Source: Trichobilharzia regenti
Taxonomy: Eukaryota > Platyhelminthes > Trematoda > Strigeidida > Schistosomatidae
Reading direction: 5' to 3'
DNA length: 64,000 nt
Assembly (NCBI GenBank): GCA_944472135.2
Contig: OX235264.1
Coordinates: forward strand, 82,594,319-82,658,318
This document shows, in pieces, positions 20,913 through 32,068 of this stretch. A program made the translations under genes and the position numbers. Below the pieces are notes generated by a model, which saw only the letters and a list, made by a program, of their open reading frames with translations, had not been told where the DNA came from and made no database searches. The number at the start of each line of letters is the position of its first letter. Within the stretch, counting starts at the first letter, position 1.

Positions 20913-21361
20913 AAATGAGAACGTACATCATCTTAGAAACATGCTCAGTGACACAAGATGGGATTTGTTTAATGATGATTCACTTGATGACAATATCTCT
21001 AATATTACATCTTATCTGAAATCCTGTTTTGAAATCTGTTGCCCAAAAGAAACACTATTCGTCAAATTTGACCGTTTCTCCTCGCTTCAACTTTAAAAGC
21101 TTCGTAGAGAGAAGGAAAAGCTGTATAAGATGAAAGATAAAAGTGGTGTTAAAAGAACTAACTCCTTAATTAAGTCTGAAATGCAGAGGTTGAATGTAAT
21201 GTATAACCAGAAATTTATATCCTGCAAAAATCCTTCTAATATGTGGAAACTATTTAAGGAAATCACTGATGGATAAGCAGATAAACAATATTCCATATTC
21301 TTTTGATGTATGTACTCTTAACAAATCTTTTATTTACTCTCCCTCAAATGCCATGCTTCCC
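20913..21361 (+). repeat. 449-bp direct duplication, left copy
   Basis: Part of the outer LINE ORF. It is repeated at 26930-27378 with an exact offset of 6017 bp, and one mismatch was noticed (near 21098 versus 27115). It ends exactly where the inner LINE starts. Confidence 0.9.
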
Positions 21362-21448
21362 TGGCGGTACGTTCGAAATTGGTGACATTTTTGCACGTGT
21401 TTGCTCTGAAATTTATTTACTGCTTATTGTCATATAATTCTTGAAATT

Positions 21449-22933
21449 ATGGTCCAAATCTCTAAAAAACGTGTTCGTAGAAACACAATTGTTTTAGATA
21501 GTGGCTCAAATTCGGTTATAACTGCATTACCGCCTGGTAATACAGTATCAACTACTAGCTCTCAAAATGGTTTGAGTGCAGATCTCACTCCTGTGATACA
21601 GGTGAAAGATGTTCTGTTAGAGAACTCTGAGTTCTGTAAACTAAACCTCCTTTTGAAAGATATGCAGAGGCAAGTAAGTGAAATTCAGAAAAAATTAGAT
21701 CAGTTTGATAGTATGTCACTGCCAATCTCAAATACCACGGAGAGCCGGTCTGATATTGGTCAGGTTAAGTGTTTACTGGATGTAACTCAAAATAAGCTTT
21801 TGAATTTAGACCCAATAGCCTGTCTTTTAGAAAGGCATCCTAAAATATCTCCAGACAACCTAAATAAAGCTGAAAATCTGATTGACTGCTTGGCTACGGA
21901 GGTGATGAAGCGTATAACCTCTTCTCACCAAGCTATAGTTTACAACGTCCCAGATTCTCTGCCCCTGAAAACTGTAAGACACAAAATCCTGATTTGTTGC
22001 GGCATGGCTAGTGTTCCATGTGAATGCAAACGACTTCGTAAAAAGTCTAACCAGGCTAATTGCCCAATCATTTTTAAATTCAGTAATTCCCTTGATGCTA
22101 GTAAGTTTACTAAATGTCAGGATCACTTAAGACTGAATAGCAGTTATAAGTCTATAACCGTAGCTCAGGATAAAACACCGTGTCAGCGCAGAATAATGCG
22201 TAGTAATAACCTGGTCACCTCCTCTAGCTTAGATTTACCAAAAAAGGATCGTGCACAGCAACAGACACCTAGTGCTGAAACTAGCATTCAGCAAACTACA
22301 CAACAACCACACCTGCCAATGGAACTAGGAACTGATTTAGATACCAGTACCCCTGTAAATAAAGCCTCATCGAAAGATGTTAAAATGACTAGAACTTCTG
22401 CAAGTTGTTCTAAGAAATTTCCCCCCAAACGTAGTAACCTCACCACGATGAACAAATTTCGCAGGGTTGAGACTAATGATGGGGAAGAATACTTTGTATT
22501 CAATAAGCCTGCTGAGAGTAAGAATGCCAACAAACCATCACTTGTTACGAAAAACTCCTCTCGAAACATAAGTATATCTGGAGGTGTTCCGCATGCTCCA
22601 CCTTATAGAAAGTCAGGCTCCAAGACTCCTAAAGTCTTGCAGCCAAAGCACCTTCCTTCACAATTCCCTTTAAGTTATAAAAACAACCCGAAGGTGTATA
22701 CCGGTATGACGAATAGCAGTTGGATGGGTAGACCTTCTGATGCTATGCCTTTTAACCGTCAACCTAGGCCCAACCTGTACTACCCTTATATCCAGGAACA
22801 CATGGTAAATTTTCCAGGTGTCCCGAATCACTGGTACGACCCATGGCACCTAGGACCACCTCATTGCACTCCAACCCGATGTACAGACACCCAGTCCGAC
22901 CTCCTTTTCATTCATAAATTCTTGCGGTGCTGA
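21449..22933 (+). CDS. LINE ORF1 protein (coiled coil and RRM-like)
   Basis: 494 residues from the first ATG of the element. A Leu/Lys/Glu heptad region at about residues 50-95 (LLLKDMQRQVSEIQKKLDQF) suggests a coiled coil. Residues about 165-235 (AIVYNVPDSLPLKTVRHKIL ... PIIFKFSNSLDASKF) look like an RRM-type RNA-binding fold as in L1/Jockey ORF1 proteins. The C-terminal half is basic and rich in Pro/Ser/Thr. Expected role: RNA chaperone of the retrotransposition particle. The assignment rests on position and pattern; no zinc knuckle was seen. Confidence 0.7.
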   Translation: MVQISKKRVRRNTIVLDSGSNSVITALPPGNTVSTTSSQNGLSADLTPVIQVKDVLLENSEFCKLNLLLKDMQRQVSEIQKKLDQFDSMSLPISNTTESRSDIGQVKCLLDVTQNKLLNLDPIACLLERHPKISPDNLNKAENLIDCLATEVMKRITSSHQAIVYNVPDSLPLKTVRHKILICCGMASVPCECKRLRKKSNQANCPIIFKFSNSLDASKFTKCQDHLRLNSSYKSITVAQDKTPCQRRIMRSNNLVTSSSLDLPKKDRAQQQTPSAETSIQQTTQQPHLPMELGTDLDTSTPVNKASSKDVKMTRTSASCSKKFPPKRSNLTTMNKFRRVETNDGEEYFVFNKPAESKNANKPSLVTKNSSRNISISGGVPHAPPYRKSGSKTPKVLQPKHLPSQFPLSYKNNPKVYTGMTNSSWMGRPSDAMPFNRQPRPNLYYPYIQEHMVNFPGVPNHWYDPWHLGPPHCTPTRCTDTQSDLLFIHKFLRC

Positions 22934-23003
22934 CGCACAAATAGATTTAGGTTATGGTGACATTTTAAGCCAGTTTGTAGTATCCCGTGACTTATTCACG
23001 ATA

Positions 23004-25831
23004 TTGCTAATTAATGCACGTTCCTTAATCAATAAGATATCTGAACTAAGGACATTATTATTAGTCGCCAAGCCTACTGTAGCTCTGATTACTGAGTCAT
23101 GGTGCTCATCCTCTGTACTTGATGTGCATATAGGTATCGATGATTACACTGTACACCGTGCAAACAGAGATTGCAAGCGTGGTGGAGGATGTCTCATATA
23201 TATACATAGCTCATTTGTAGTCAGTAAGGTGGAAGATGAAACAATGAATAATGTACCTGACTCACTCTGGGTTGTCTTACATGGAGATAAGTACAAACTT
23301 CTCATAGGCTGTGTTTATCGAGCACCAAGCTCAACAAAAGAAACTGATGCGTTATTAGCTAAATCGTTTGCACACGCATCCTCGTTTAGTGCTAATTACA
23401 AAATAATTGCAGGGGACTTCAATCTTCCAGAAGTCAATTGGCTAACTAGTTCCGGCCCCCAACGCTTCGACGAATTACTTGCCACTATAGACTGTTATGG
23501 ATGGCAACAACACGTCCAGACACCTACTCGTGGTGACAACATGTTGGACCTTGTTTTTTGTCATGACACAATCCCAGTATCCACGTATGTTGGTAATCGA
23601 TTTTCCAGTAGTGACCATAGAATGGTACTCTGCTCTCTGCCTTTCTCACCACTAAATACAGGAAACAAACAAGACTCAGGAAGCACAATATGTCGTAGTT
23701 ACAAATATACAGACTGGGGATTAGTCCAAGAACTTATTCGACTCTGTCAATGGGATGACTATTTTACCACTGACTCCCTGGAGGCCTTAGTAACCCTGTT
23801 TTACAGGAATGTTACCCTTTGTCTAGATACAGTTGCTCCAAAGAAAATAGTGAAATTAAGTAGACACCGAACTGAATATATTCCAAGGGCACACCGTAAT
23901 AAGTTAAGGAAACTGAAGAAACAGTACTATTCCACTAAGGACATATCACTATTGCTCTCAATCCACGAGTCTCTTGAATCTCTCAAGCGCCTACGCTCTC
24001 AAAAGGACCTCGACGAAGAGTTAACGGCACTTGAAAGTACCTCCAAAGTTTATAACTTAACGGCACTTCTTAAAAAACGAATGCAGTCGGCGAGGGAAAT
24101 CCCATACTTACTTCACGACAAAGTAATCTACAATGAACCTGCCACTATCTGTGAACTTTCAGTGATTGGTTTGCAAACTTTAGTTTAGAAACACATATGC
24201 CTGGTGAAACCGCTCCCCTTACTATCTCTTCCCTTGAAAGCATTGTGTTCACTAATCAGTTAATAGTACAAGCAATTAAAAGCCTTAAACCTTCCACTAG
24301 TACGGGACCGGATGGCCTCGCTTCGATAATTTTCAAAAACAGTGGGTGTGATATACCCTTGTTACTTCTTAAATTCTTCTCAATATCTATGGACACTGGC
24401 ACTTACCCTAGTGAGTGGAAAACTAGCTTCATAATTCCACATTACAAATCTGGTGATAGGGCAAACGTCCGCAATTACAGACCCATAAATATAACCCCAG
24501 TTATCTCACGAATCATGGAGAAAGTTGTAAAAGATCAATTGTCAGACTACCTAATTAGGGAAGATCTTGTTACAAGGTCTCAACACGGATTTCTCAAAAA
24601 TAGATCCTGCGTTACTTGCCACTTCGACTTTTTCAACTGCATCACTAGTAGTCGCGAAGCACGTAAGCTAGTCGTTGTTCTATACTTCGATATATCTAGG
24701 GCATTTGACATGGTATCTCACAGTATTCTCTTTGAGAAGCTGTACTCTTGTGGAATTCGCAACCCATTACTGAACTGGTTAAAATCATTTCTAAGCAACA
24801 GGGTACAAATAACCAAAGTTGGATCTGTATTGTCTCATCCTAGGCAGATCTCAAGTGGGGTCGTGCAAGGTAGTGTCCTAGGTCCACTTTTATTCACAGT
24901 CTACATTAACAGCATTTGCAAGTGCTTCACCTTAGGCAAACCATTCCTATATGCTGACGACCTCAAAGTCGTCTACTCCTGCTACACTCATGAATTAAGC
25001 GATATGGTTACTAAAATACATCTTGAACTAAGTAGTCTTGCAACATGGTGTGCTGAATCCTGTCTAAATTTTAACATTGACAAATGCGGCTGGATTTGTA
25101 TCGGCAACAGTAACCTTGATCTAACTCTTGAAATAAATGGGCGAAAACTAGCTAAGCTCAACTCAGTCGTAGATCTCGGTATTAGATACTCTAGTAACCT
25201 AACGTTCGCTGAACAGACTGATTATGCCAGACGTAAAACGCGAAGGCTGATAGGATGCATAACACGCAATTTCTTTTGTTGTGAAACTAGGGTTTTATTA
25301 TACAAAGTATGTGTCCGACCTATCTTAGAATACTGCCCGTTTATTCTTAGCGGACTAAGACAAAATGACAAGCTTAAATTAGAGGGAGTGCAACGGCAGT
25401 TTACCTCAAGAACTCTTGGTTTAGAAAGTGGTCTGGAATACCATGAGCGATGCGTAAGACTAAGATTAGAACCCCTCTGGAAAAGACGCCTTAAGCTAAA
25501 CCTTATCTTTTACTATAAGCTAACTAATCTTCTCTTGCATTCCTCCGAGCCAATAACTAAACCTACCGCTGTCATCAGTTACAATCTTAGAAATCATCAC
25601 AACCTAGCTGCTATGGAGCACTGTCAGACTTACGTGCGGTACAACTTCTTCTTAAATAAGTTTTCAGTCATTTGGAATAGACTACCAGCTAATGTGCGCG
25701 ATGCAAACACACTTCCAGTGTTCATCTCCTCAGTCACCAGACTACTCAAAGATGACAATGCACTTTTGCGCCTGACTCTTACACCTTCTTTTTCACCCTA
25801 CATAGATATTTTAAGTTCTTTAAACGTGTAG
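23004..25831 (+). pseudogene. LINE ORF2: endonuclease and reverse transcriptase, one frameshift
   Basis: The frame is open back to about 22911 and overlaps the end of ORF1, so the true start is uncertain and may need reinitiation. The endonuclease carries INARSLINKISEL, VALITESWCS, RGGGCLIYIH, GCVYRAPSS, IIAGDFNLPEVNW, NMLDLVFC and SSDHRMVL. A single-base loss near 24160 (CTTTCAGTG) moves the frame; homology resumes as SDWFANFSLE and the second part (24197-25831) encodes RT with TGPDGLASIIF, RNYRPINITPV, LYFDISRAFDMVSH, GVVQGSVLGPLLF and the catalytic FLYADDLKVV. The C-terminal region is normal length. Role: target-primed reverse transcription. Confidence 0.85.
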
Positions 25832-26406
25832 TTACAACAAACTACAATTATAAATTTTAATATTATTGGAACTAGATGATTAACATTTCTACACAGGACA
25901 GTAATATTAGTTTACACATAATATAAAAGTTAGCATAACGGGACTAGTTAGTTTGTGTACCAAAATAACCACAGTTACTAAACAGAATATATATGTATAT
26001 ATTTATTAATCACTCCTTAAGGACTCCCGTTGCTTTCTTTTGCGTTGCTGTTGTTTGTCTTCTTTTTTCTCTCACCATTTCAGCTTCCATTTGACTTTTT
26101 GAATGAGAATGAATAATGTGGATATTTGACCATTTACAATGACAAATGATCTGCAAACATTATTGGTCCCGTATCTTTCAGTTGCCTGGTTAATAACGAA
26201 TTAACTTTCTCCACGACGCAACCTGGATTACATTTGTGGAATATACTCTTATACCAATGGAAAAGTATCAATTTGTAATACAACGTCACGATTGTAGCTT
26301 ATAACATAACTGATCGTATCTGTAAAAATAGCTTCCTTATTACCCAATTTGGATATAAATCAAATCAAAAATAAGATTCGGATTTGTACACACCCAAGTT
26401 ATATTG

Positions 26407-26672
26407 AGGAATTACTTCAAGCTTTATTTTTTCCCAAGTATTTTTAATCCATCCAAAACTTACTTGGGTTTTTTTGTTAATGCGAAGACAATATTCCTAT
26501 ATTTCATGATGTGCTCCATTGAATGACTTGTTATATTGTGGAATAACTTCAAGCTTTATTTTTTCCCAAGTATTTTTAATCCATCCAAAACTTACTTGGG
26601 TTTTTTTGTTAATGCGAAGTTAATATTCCTATATTTCATGACGTGCTCCATTGAATGACTGGTTATCATATT
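26407..26672 (+). repeat. 132-bp tandem duplication in LINE 3' UTR
   Basis: The blocks starting ACTTCAAGCTTTATTTT at about 26414 and 26546 are near-identical over about 130 bp. They hold CCCAAGTATTTTTAATCC and TACTTGGG, which can pair. Confidence 0.8.
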
Positions 26673-26929
26673 GTTCCCACAGACCTAAGACAAAAACGCC
26701 AGCAACCATGTAACTTAACCATAAACGAAATTTATGAAATTTATATAATGCTTATCCATGCCTGTATATTTGGTGTGTCCTACACAAGTAGGAAAAAATG
26801 TGTATTTTATTAAAACATTATTATTAATTATGATTGCTAATCGTATATGTAATTTATCATATTGATGATGCCTGTAAACTGGCGTCTCTCATGTACAAAA
26901 TGAGAATATACTATTATAATTATAAAAAA

Positions 26930-27378
26930 AAATGAGAACGTACATCATCTTAGAAACATGCTCAGTGACACAAGATGGGATTTGTTTAATGATGATTCAC
27001 TTGATGACAATATCTCTAATATTACATCTTATCTGAAATCCTGTTTTGAAATCTGTTGCCCAAAAGAAACACTATTCGTCAAATTTGACCGTTTCTCCTC
27101 GCTTCAACTTTAAAAGCCTCGTAGAGAGAAGGAAAAGCTGTATAAGATGAAAGATAAAAGTGGTGTTAAAAGAACTAACTCCTTAATTAAGTCTGAAATG
27201 CAGAGGTTGAATGTAATGTATAACCAGAAATTTATATCCTGCAAAAATCCTTCTAATATGTGGAAACTATTTAAGGAAATCACTGATGGATAAGCAGATA
27301 AACAATATTCCATATTCTTTTGATGTATGTACTCTTAACAAATCTTTTATTTACTCTCCCTCAAATGCCATGCTTCCC
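26930..27378 (+). repeat. 449-bp direct duplication, right copy
   Basis: Second copy of 20913-21361, starting directly after the A-tail of the inner LINE. The outer LINE reading frame then continues from here. Confidence 0.9.
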
Positions 27379-28881
27379 AGCATCACTTGTGTTAATAATA
27401 GCCCCTTTCCAGGTTTTAACACAAATGATTTTCAAAAGTGCCTCAAGTCTCTAAACCCTTCCCAGAGCTTAGGTCCCGATTATGTACCTAGTATTATCTT
27501 TAAAAAATGTTCTGATATTCTGTGTCACCCTCTTACTGATCTATTCAACAAATCTTTTTCCGATAATATTGTGCCTGCCGTTTGGAAGGACATTAAAGTT
27601 GTACCCATACCTAAATCATCCACTGGAGCATGTGTCAAATTTAGACCCATTGCTATTACCTCTCCTTTTTTGAAAACTATGGAGAAATTACTTTTACTTA
27701 GTCTTGTACCTTCGCTTAAATCCTTTAATGACCCTAAACAATTCGCCTATAAGCACAGTAGAAGCACTTTAGATGCAGCTGCCGTCTTATATCATAACAT
27801 TGCTTCCAGTCTAGACAAGGGGGCTAAATTTGTTCGTTGCACCTTCCTAGACTATACATCTGCTTTCGACTCAGTCCCTAGGGACATCTTATTAAATAAA
27901 CTTGCTGCTAGTCAAACAGAATGTTGGGCTGTTAACTGGTTACATTCCTATTTCTCAGATAGAAAGCAGTACACCGTATATAAAGGGAAGTCTTCCACTT
28001 CATTGCCTACTGAAGGTGGTGTCCCTCAAGGTGCTGTTCTTTCTCCTTTTCTTTTTTCTTTCTTCTTGCATGACTTGCCTCACTCTGATGAAATAAACTT
28101 TGTGAAGTACGCTGATGATTTAACGGTTTCAATGGCTGTTAACTCCCAGCTAGATTGTACTAAAATAAATAGCTTTCTATCGGAAGTCAGCAAATGGTCT
28201 GAGTCTAACCGTCTTAAACTGAATTCTTCTAAGTGTCAAACTGTTGATTTCAGCTTAAGATGTAAACGACAGTTAAAAGAAGTCATCGATTCTCATGACA
28301 CTTGTAAAATTGACGACAATGATATTGGAATCAAATCAGAAATTAAGTATCTTGGACTCATTCTCTCTTCTGATCTCTCCTGGTCTTCCCATGTTTTAGC
28401 AATCTCCAGTAAAATATTCCGCCTGACAGTTTACAATAAGAAGTTAAGACACTCGGGTATAACTCAACCCTTCCTCTTACAGTTCATAAACTCTTGCATC
28501 CTACCTATTCTTCTTTATTGTTCACCCTTATTCTTTCCTGGTTTGCTTAAAAAGGGCTATGTCACAATTCGTAGAATACTGAAGACTGTCAGTAGGGTGA
28601 GTGGTGTCCCAGTGGACCACATAGTTAACGTCGTTGTCGATAGGCACTTGACTTCGTGCAATAAATTTGCTAGAATGATTTTGTCTGACTTGGAGCATCC
28701 GCTTTACCCTCAGCTTTCACCTTGCATCTCCTCAGGTAGAACAAGGAGTAACTTCAGAAAACTGTATGCTCGCACGTCTAAGTATAAGAATTCTATGATA
28801 CCATACTTGGCACTTATTTTATGTGATGAAAATAGTGTCAGGCAAGAATTAACTAACCTTTTTTCATCTAGTAAATAAACG
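27286..28881 (+). CDS. Reverse transcriptase domain of the outer non-LTR element
   Basis: 530 codons open. RT motifs are: SLGPDYVPSIIFKKC, FRPIAITSPFLKTMEK, CTFLDYTSAFDSVPRD, GGVPQGAVLSPFLFS and the catalytic VKYADDLTVSMAV. The thumb has WSESNRLKLNSSKCQ and YLGLILSSDLSW, and the C-terminus is Cys-poor. The frame would continue upstream into the endonuclease segment if the inner LINE were absent; the listed ATG is internal, so this is the C-terminal part of a larger ORF2. Group: CR1/Jockey by motif pattern. The reading frame itself is intact. Confidence 0.8.
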
Positions 28882-29362
28882 ATTTCCTCCATCCATCCTT
28901 ATATACCTTCAAGTTTTACTTTTATTACCTCTATTATATTTATGGTCCTGTTACTTCTTTGTTTTACTCTCATAATTGCAAACACCAACTCATCTCCATG
29001 ACGGCTGTAATCTTTGTTTTTCCCCTCACTATATCATGTAAAGAGAACGTTATATTCAATATTTTTAAACATGTTAGGATTTCTATACCACATTGCCAAT
29101 ACTGTGTGACACAAGCCAACGGCAATTTTCACTTGTATTCTTATTATTATTACCCTAGCTGTTATCATTATTATTGCTATTTCCATTTTATATGCTGCAT
29201 GTTTTTGACACTACCTCTATTGTAAATGTGGAAAATTTTCTGTGTGATCAATTTTATTTATAATTTGGGGAAATTAGATGCAATATTGTGATTAATGCTG
29301 AAAATTCCATTCCGTATCACAAGTACTGTTTTTGGAATAAAGTAAATCATTAATATTATTAT
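28882..29362 (+). other. 3' non-coding tail of the outer non-LTR element
   Basis: AT-rich, no long ORF, ends with TTAATATTATTATT at the junction with gag of element A. No gene was seen. Confidence 0.6.
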
Positions 29363-29576
29363 TTACAAACTGTAAATAATCAACTGGGTCTCCGTCGAAA
29401 CACCGTGGTTCAAATTTAGGGAGTCTGATATTCCTATTATCCCTAGACAGCGAAACAGTAACATCAACCATGTCATGTTTAACATCAGACACATCGTTAC
29501 GAGTAACAGACAAGTCAACATGACTTATTTTCCTGTTTGCATCCAAGACGCTCTGTCCCTTCTTTGACCCAGGCAT
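29363..29576 (-). pseudogene. Start of Gag, element A
   Basis: The reverse strand from ATG at 29576 reads MPGSKKGQSVLDANRK, then LPKFEPRCFDGDPVDYLQFV, homologous to C's Gag start. It breaks at YLQFV, where the non-LTR element is inserted; the rest is at 18783 and below. FDGDPVDYLQF is the start of the BEL/Pao DUF1759-type region. Confidence 0.75.
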
Positions 29577-29681
29577 CACTGAACGTAACCAAAATTCCAG
29601 AAAGTTCCAGATAACGCTTGTTCAAAGAAGAATTGGCCGGCACCAGGAAAGACGGACGGAGACTATCCAAACTGCCACCAA

Positions 29682-29744
29682 CTGTCCGAATCCGTCAGAA
29701 ACTGACGCTGAACCGTCAGAAACTGACACCGTACCGTCAGAAAC
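29682..29744 (-). repeat. Threefold repeat of the primer-binding region, element A leader
   Basis: The motif CAGTTTCTGACGG (minus strand) occurs three times with a spacing of about 20 bp right after the LTR, whereas element C has one copy. The repeat includes the LTR-leader junction, so the putative primer site is triplicated. Confidence 0.65.
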
Positions 29745-30103
29745 TGTCAGTCACTTCTGGTAAACCGTTAATGCCCAGCTCTTGCTACGCTGGGACTCAC
29801 GCTGTTCCTCGAAGCTTCTCAGAAACGCTTAGTACAAACAGACGCGAAAACCAGAACCCAGTTTGGTGACTCGAGAATTATTTATTCTAACACCAACATA
29901 TGAGCAGCATAATAACTAAGGTCTATGAACAAATATTACAATAATAAATCACGATATTACTTCTGACGGTTGTCTCCTGACTTCTTTCTGAACAGCGACC
30001 GATGAGACGATGACTGTCGTATTGATGCCTCGGCGAAAATTGGGGAAGTTGGTTTTGAGCAAACAACCATGAATTGATCGTTCAATCTTCAACTACATTG
30101 AGA
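29745..30103 (-). repeat. 5' LTR of BEL-derived element A
   Basis: About 359 bp, matches the LTRs of element C and the solo LTRs. The outer end reads TCTCAATGTAG on the minus strand where others have TGTCAATG, so the terminal TG is mutated. The inner end is ...GTGACTGACA. Confidence 0.82.
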
Positions 30104-31553
30104 AGTTATTTTTTCATAGTTAAACATTATGTGTTGTATATGCTTTATATATGTGTTCTCCATTTCATATTGTTTCATTCGGGTCCACGTGCCTTTTGAT
30201 CTGACCGTAAATTACCTTTGACGCAACGCCACTGTTTTTCTAATTTGACTGGGAACTGTGCATTTGATGACATTCAGCGACAGGCACATCTAAATTTGAG
30301 GTTCTTATGTTATATTCCATTATCGTATGCATGATATAGTTCTTAATTTTAGATAAATTCTGTGTTTCTCGATTTTAGGCGTCATTCAGCAAGTGATTGA
30401 ATTATTCGGTGGAATAGTCTCTCCCGATTTCTGATAAAAATCCACACCAACAGCTAATACCTCCTGTAGCAAAGTGTACGGTGTGCGGAATTTACTCATG
30501 CATATAGTTAGCCGTTGGTGAAAACTCGTATCTTTTGATAGCGTAGTTTTGCAGCTGAATGTTATCGAGCTCTCGCCGTCACCCAACAGCCGACATTGAT
30601 TAGACTAGTCAAACCATTTAATATATATTCATTCCCACTGATAGATTTCCCATTGGCGTCTACGGAGGTTTCCGCAAGCACTCTGACTAGTTTTTATACC
30701 TGTTTTCAGAGACACAGAGAGTTTATATAAAGACAGCATACATATCAGTGACGGGTATATTTCCCTCCATCTGTATAATGTTGTCTGTGAAGAGCTTGCA
30801 AGATCTGAGTCCATTCGTGCTGGAGGGCATGGCATCAGTAAGGCATGCCATCGACGCCGCACTGCTGGACAGTCCTGACTGATTTATGATGTATAGCAAT
30901 GCAGTTAGCTGCAGTATAAGATGCAACAGCTGCTGTAGGAAAGATGGCTTCGGTTACTGTCACAAGACGTGTGCATTTGAAAGGTTACTAATAGATGCAG
31001 TCTACTGTTTCCCACTAGGTTATATGGGCCTAGACTGCCTTGATATTGTTAGACAGCAGATAGTTATTTGGTAGTCGTTGGCCAAAAAACATCAATTAGC
31101 TTTGACAAATGAAATAATAATAGTAATTCATGTTTTGTATAAACAGGCACGTTCACATGAAGTGCAGGCCATTTCCTACAGGTCCGATCAGTAATGTCAT
31201 AAATTACGGTCGTGAAATATCATAAATAAAAACTTTTTCGAAAGCTCAAGCTGCTGAATCATAGTGCCAGCAATCAGAACTGGTTTGCATAAATGTCAAA
31301 TTGGTAACCCTTCGCTAATGTCGCCATCAAGGTTTAGCTCCAATCCAAACTTCGTTTTGTTTCCTGCTGATAATTACGGCCAACCGTTGAACACATGTAT
31401 CTTGGTAAGTGTTATGCCCCCACATGATTCCCACGTCGTGGGAAGCTGCAAAATTGTGTAAAATACAATTATGGATAAAGCATTGGAAGTATATTTACAG
31501 GATGGATGCGCGAAGAGGCTATGGAGTCTTCGGGATTATGATATCCATTAACG
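30104..31553. other. Spacer without recognised gene
   Basis: Only short ORFs with no family resemblance. It ends at the TSD of element C. Nothing further seen. Confidence 0.6.
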
Positions 31554-31558
31554 GTGTA

Positions 31559-31925
31559 TGTCAATGGAGTTGAAGATTGAACGATCAATTCTTGGTTGTT
31601 TGCTCAAAATCAACTTCCTCGATTTTCGCGGGGGCATCAATACGACAGTCATCGTCTCATCGGTCGCTGTTCAGAAAGAAGACTGAAACATCGTCAGAAG
31701 GAACAACGATTTATTATTGTAATATTTGTTTACAGACCTTAGTTTGCTTAGTTCGCTTATTCCTTTTATATGTTGGTGTAACAATAAACAAATATCAAAC
31801 GGCAGATCGGTGTTTTGGTTTTTGCGTCCGTTATAACTAAGCGTTTCTGAGAAATCTTCTAAGAACAGCGTGGGCCCGAGCGTAGCGAGAGCTGGGCATT
31901 AACGGTTTATGAGACGTGATTGACA
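31559..31925 (+). repeat. 5' LTR of element C
   Basis: 367 bp, TGTCAATGGAG...GTGATTGACA, preceded by TSD gtgta. Confidence 0.92.
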
Positions 31926-32068
31926 GTTTCTGACGATGGAAACAGATCTGGCGGATTCAAACAGTTGGTGAAAGTTTGGATAGTCGCCGTTCATTTTTCC
32001 TGGTGCCGGTCAAGTCCTCTTTGAACAAGCAATATCTGGAACTTTTTGGAATTTGGTCAAGTTCAACA

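Larger units (their letters stand above)
18980..21361 (+). pseudogene. AP endonuclease domain of the outer non-LTR element (broken)
   Basis: Pieces in order are: NCRSLSNKINYLL and GVITLQETWLHDS before 19170; RGGGVATFNYSQ and FIFVTSVYITPCC at about 20003-20281; then VTGDFNSSDCSFI, the block NTSLDLVFIND and SDHCIVRVLPK at about 20642-20850. These are the N, E, GDFN, LDLVF and SDH motifs of LINE endonucleases. A TGA at about 20793-20795 interrupts the last piece (EARK then APLLNSDH). Excision of the 817-bp transposon and the solo LTR, each with one target copy, restores the frame. Confidence 0.75.
21362..26929 (+). mobile_element. Nearly complete non-LTR retrotransposon (CR1/Jockey group)
   Basis: 5568 bp with a short 5' leader (TGGCGGTACGTTCGAAATTG), ORF1 (21449-22933), overlapping ORF2 (about 22940-25831, endonuclease and RT), a 1.1-kb 3' UTR with a 132-bp tandem duplication, and a short A-tail at 26924-26929. 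It is flanked by the 449-bp duplication of its target. One apparent frameshift in ORF2 is the only coding lesion seen, so it is a young copy. Confidence 0.85.
18784..29362 (+). mobile_element. Non-LTR retrotransposon (CR1/Jockey group), multiply interrupted
   Basis: Inserted in gag of element A. The plus strand encodes an AP-like endonuclease (18980-21361, broken by an 817-bp DNA transposon and a solo BEL LTR) and a reverse transcriptase (27286-28881). A second non-LTR element (21362-26929) sits between the two. The 3' non-coding tail is about 480 bp and ends in ATT-rich sequence. No obvious ORF1 is present, so the 5' end is probably truncated. No clear target duplication of more than 2 bp was found at 18783/29363. 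Confidence 0.8.
16235..30103 (-). mobile_element. BEL-derived element A (gag type), split by a non-LTR insertion
   Basis: On the minus strand the order is 5' LTR (29745-30103), leader with duplicated primer region, gag start (29363-29576), insertion (18784-29362), rest of gag and a long polar region (17251-18783), short remnant, one 3' repeat unit, 3' non-coding region and only 67 bp of 3' LTR (16235-16301). Joining 18783 to 29363 restores the sequence found uninterrupted in element C (AAACTCCT next to TTACAAA). It lacks RT, RNase H and integrase, like C. Several frameshifts and stops are present in gag. Confidence 0.8.
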
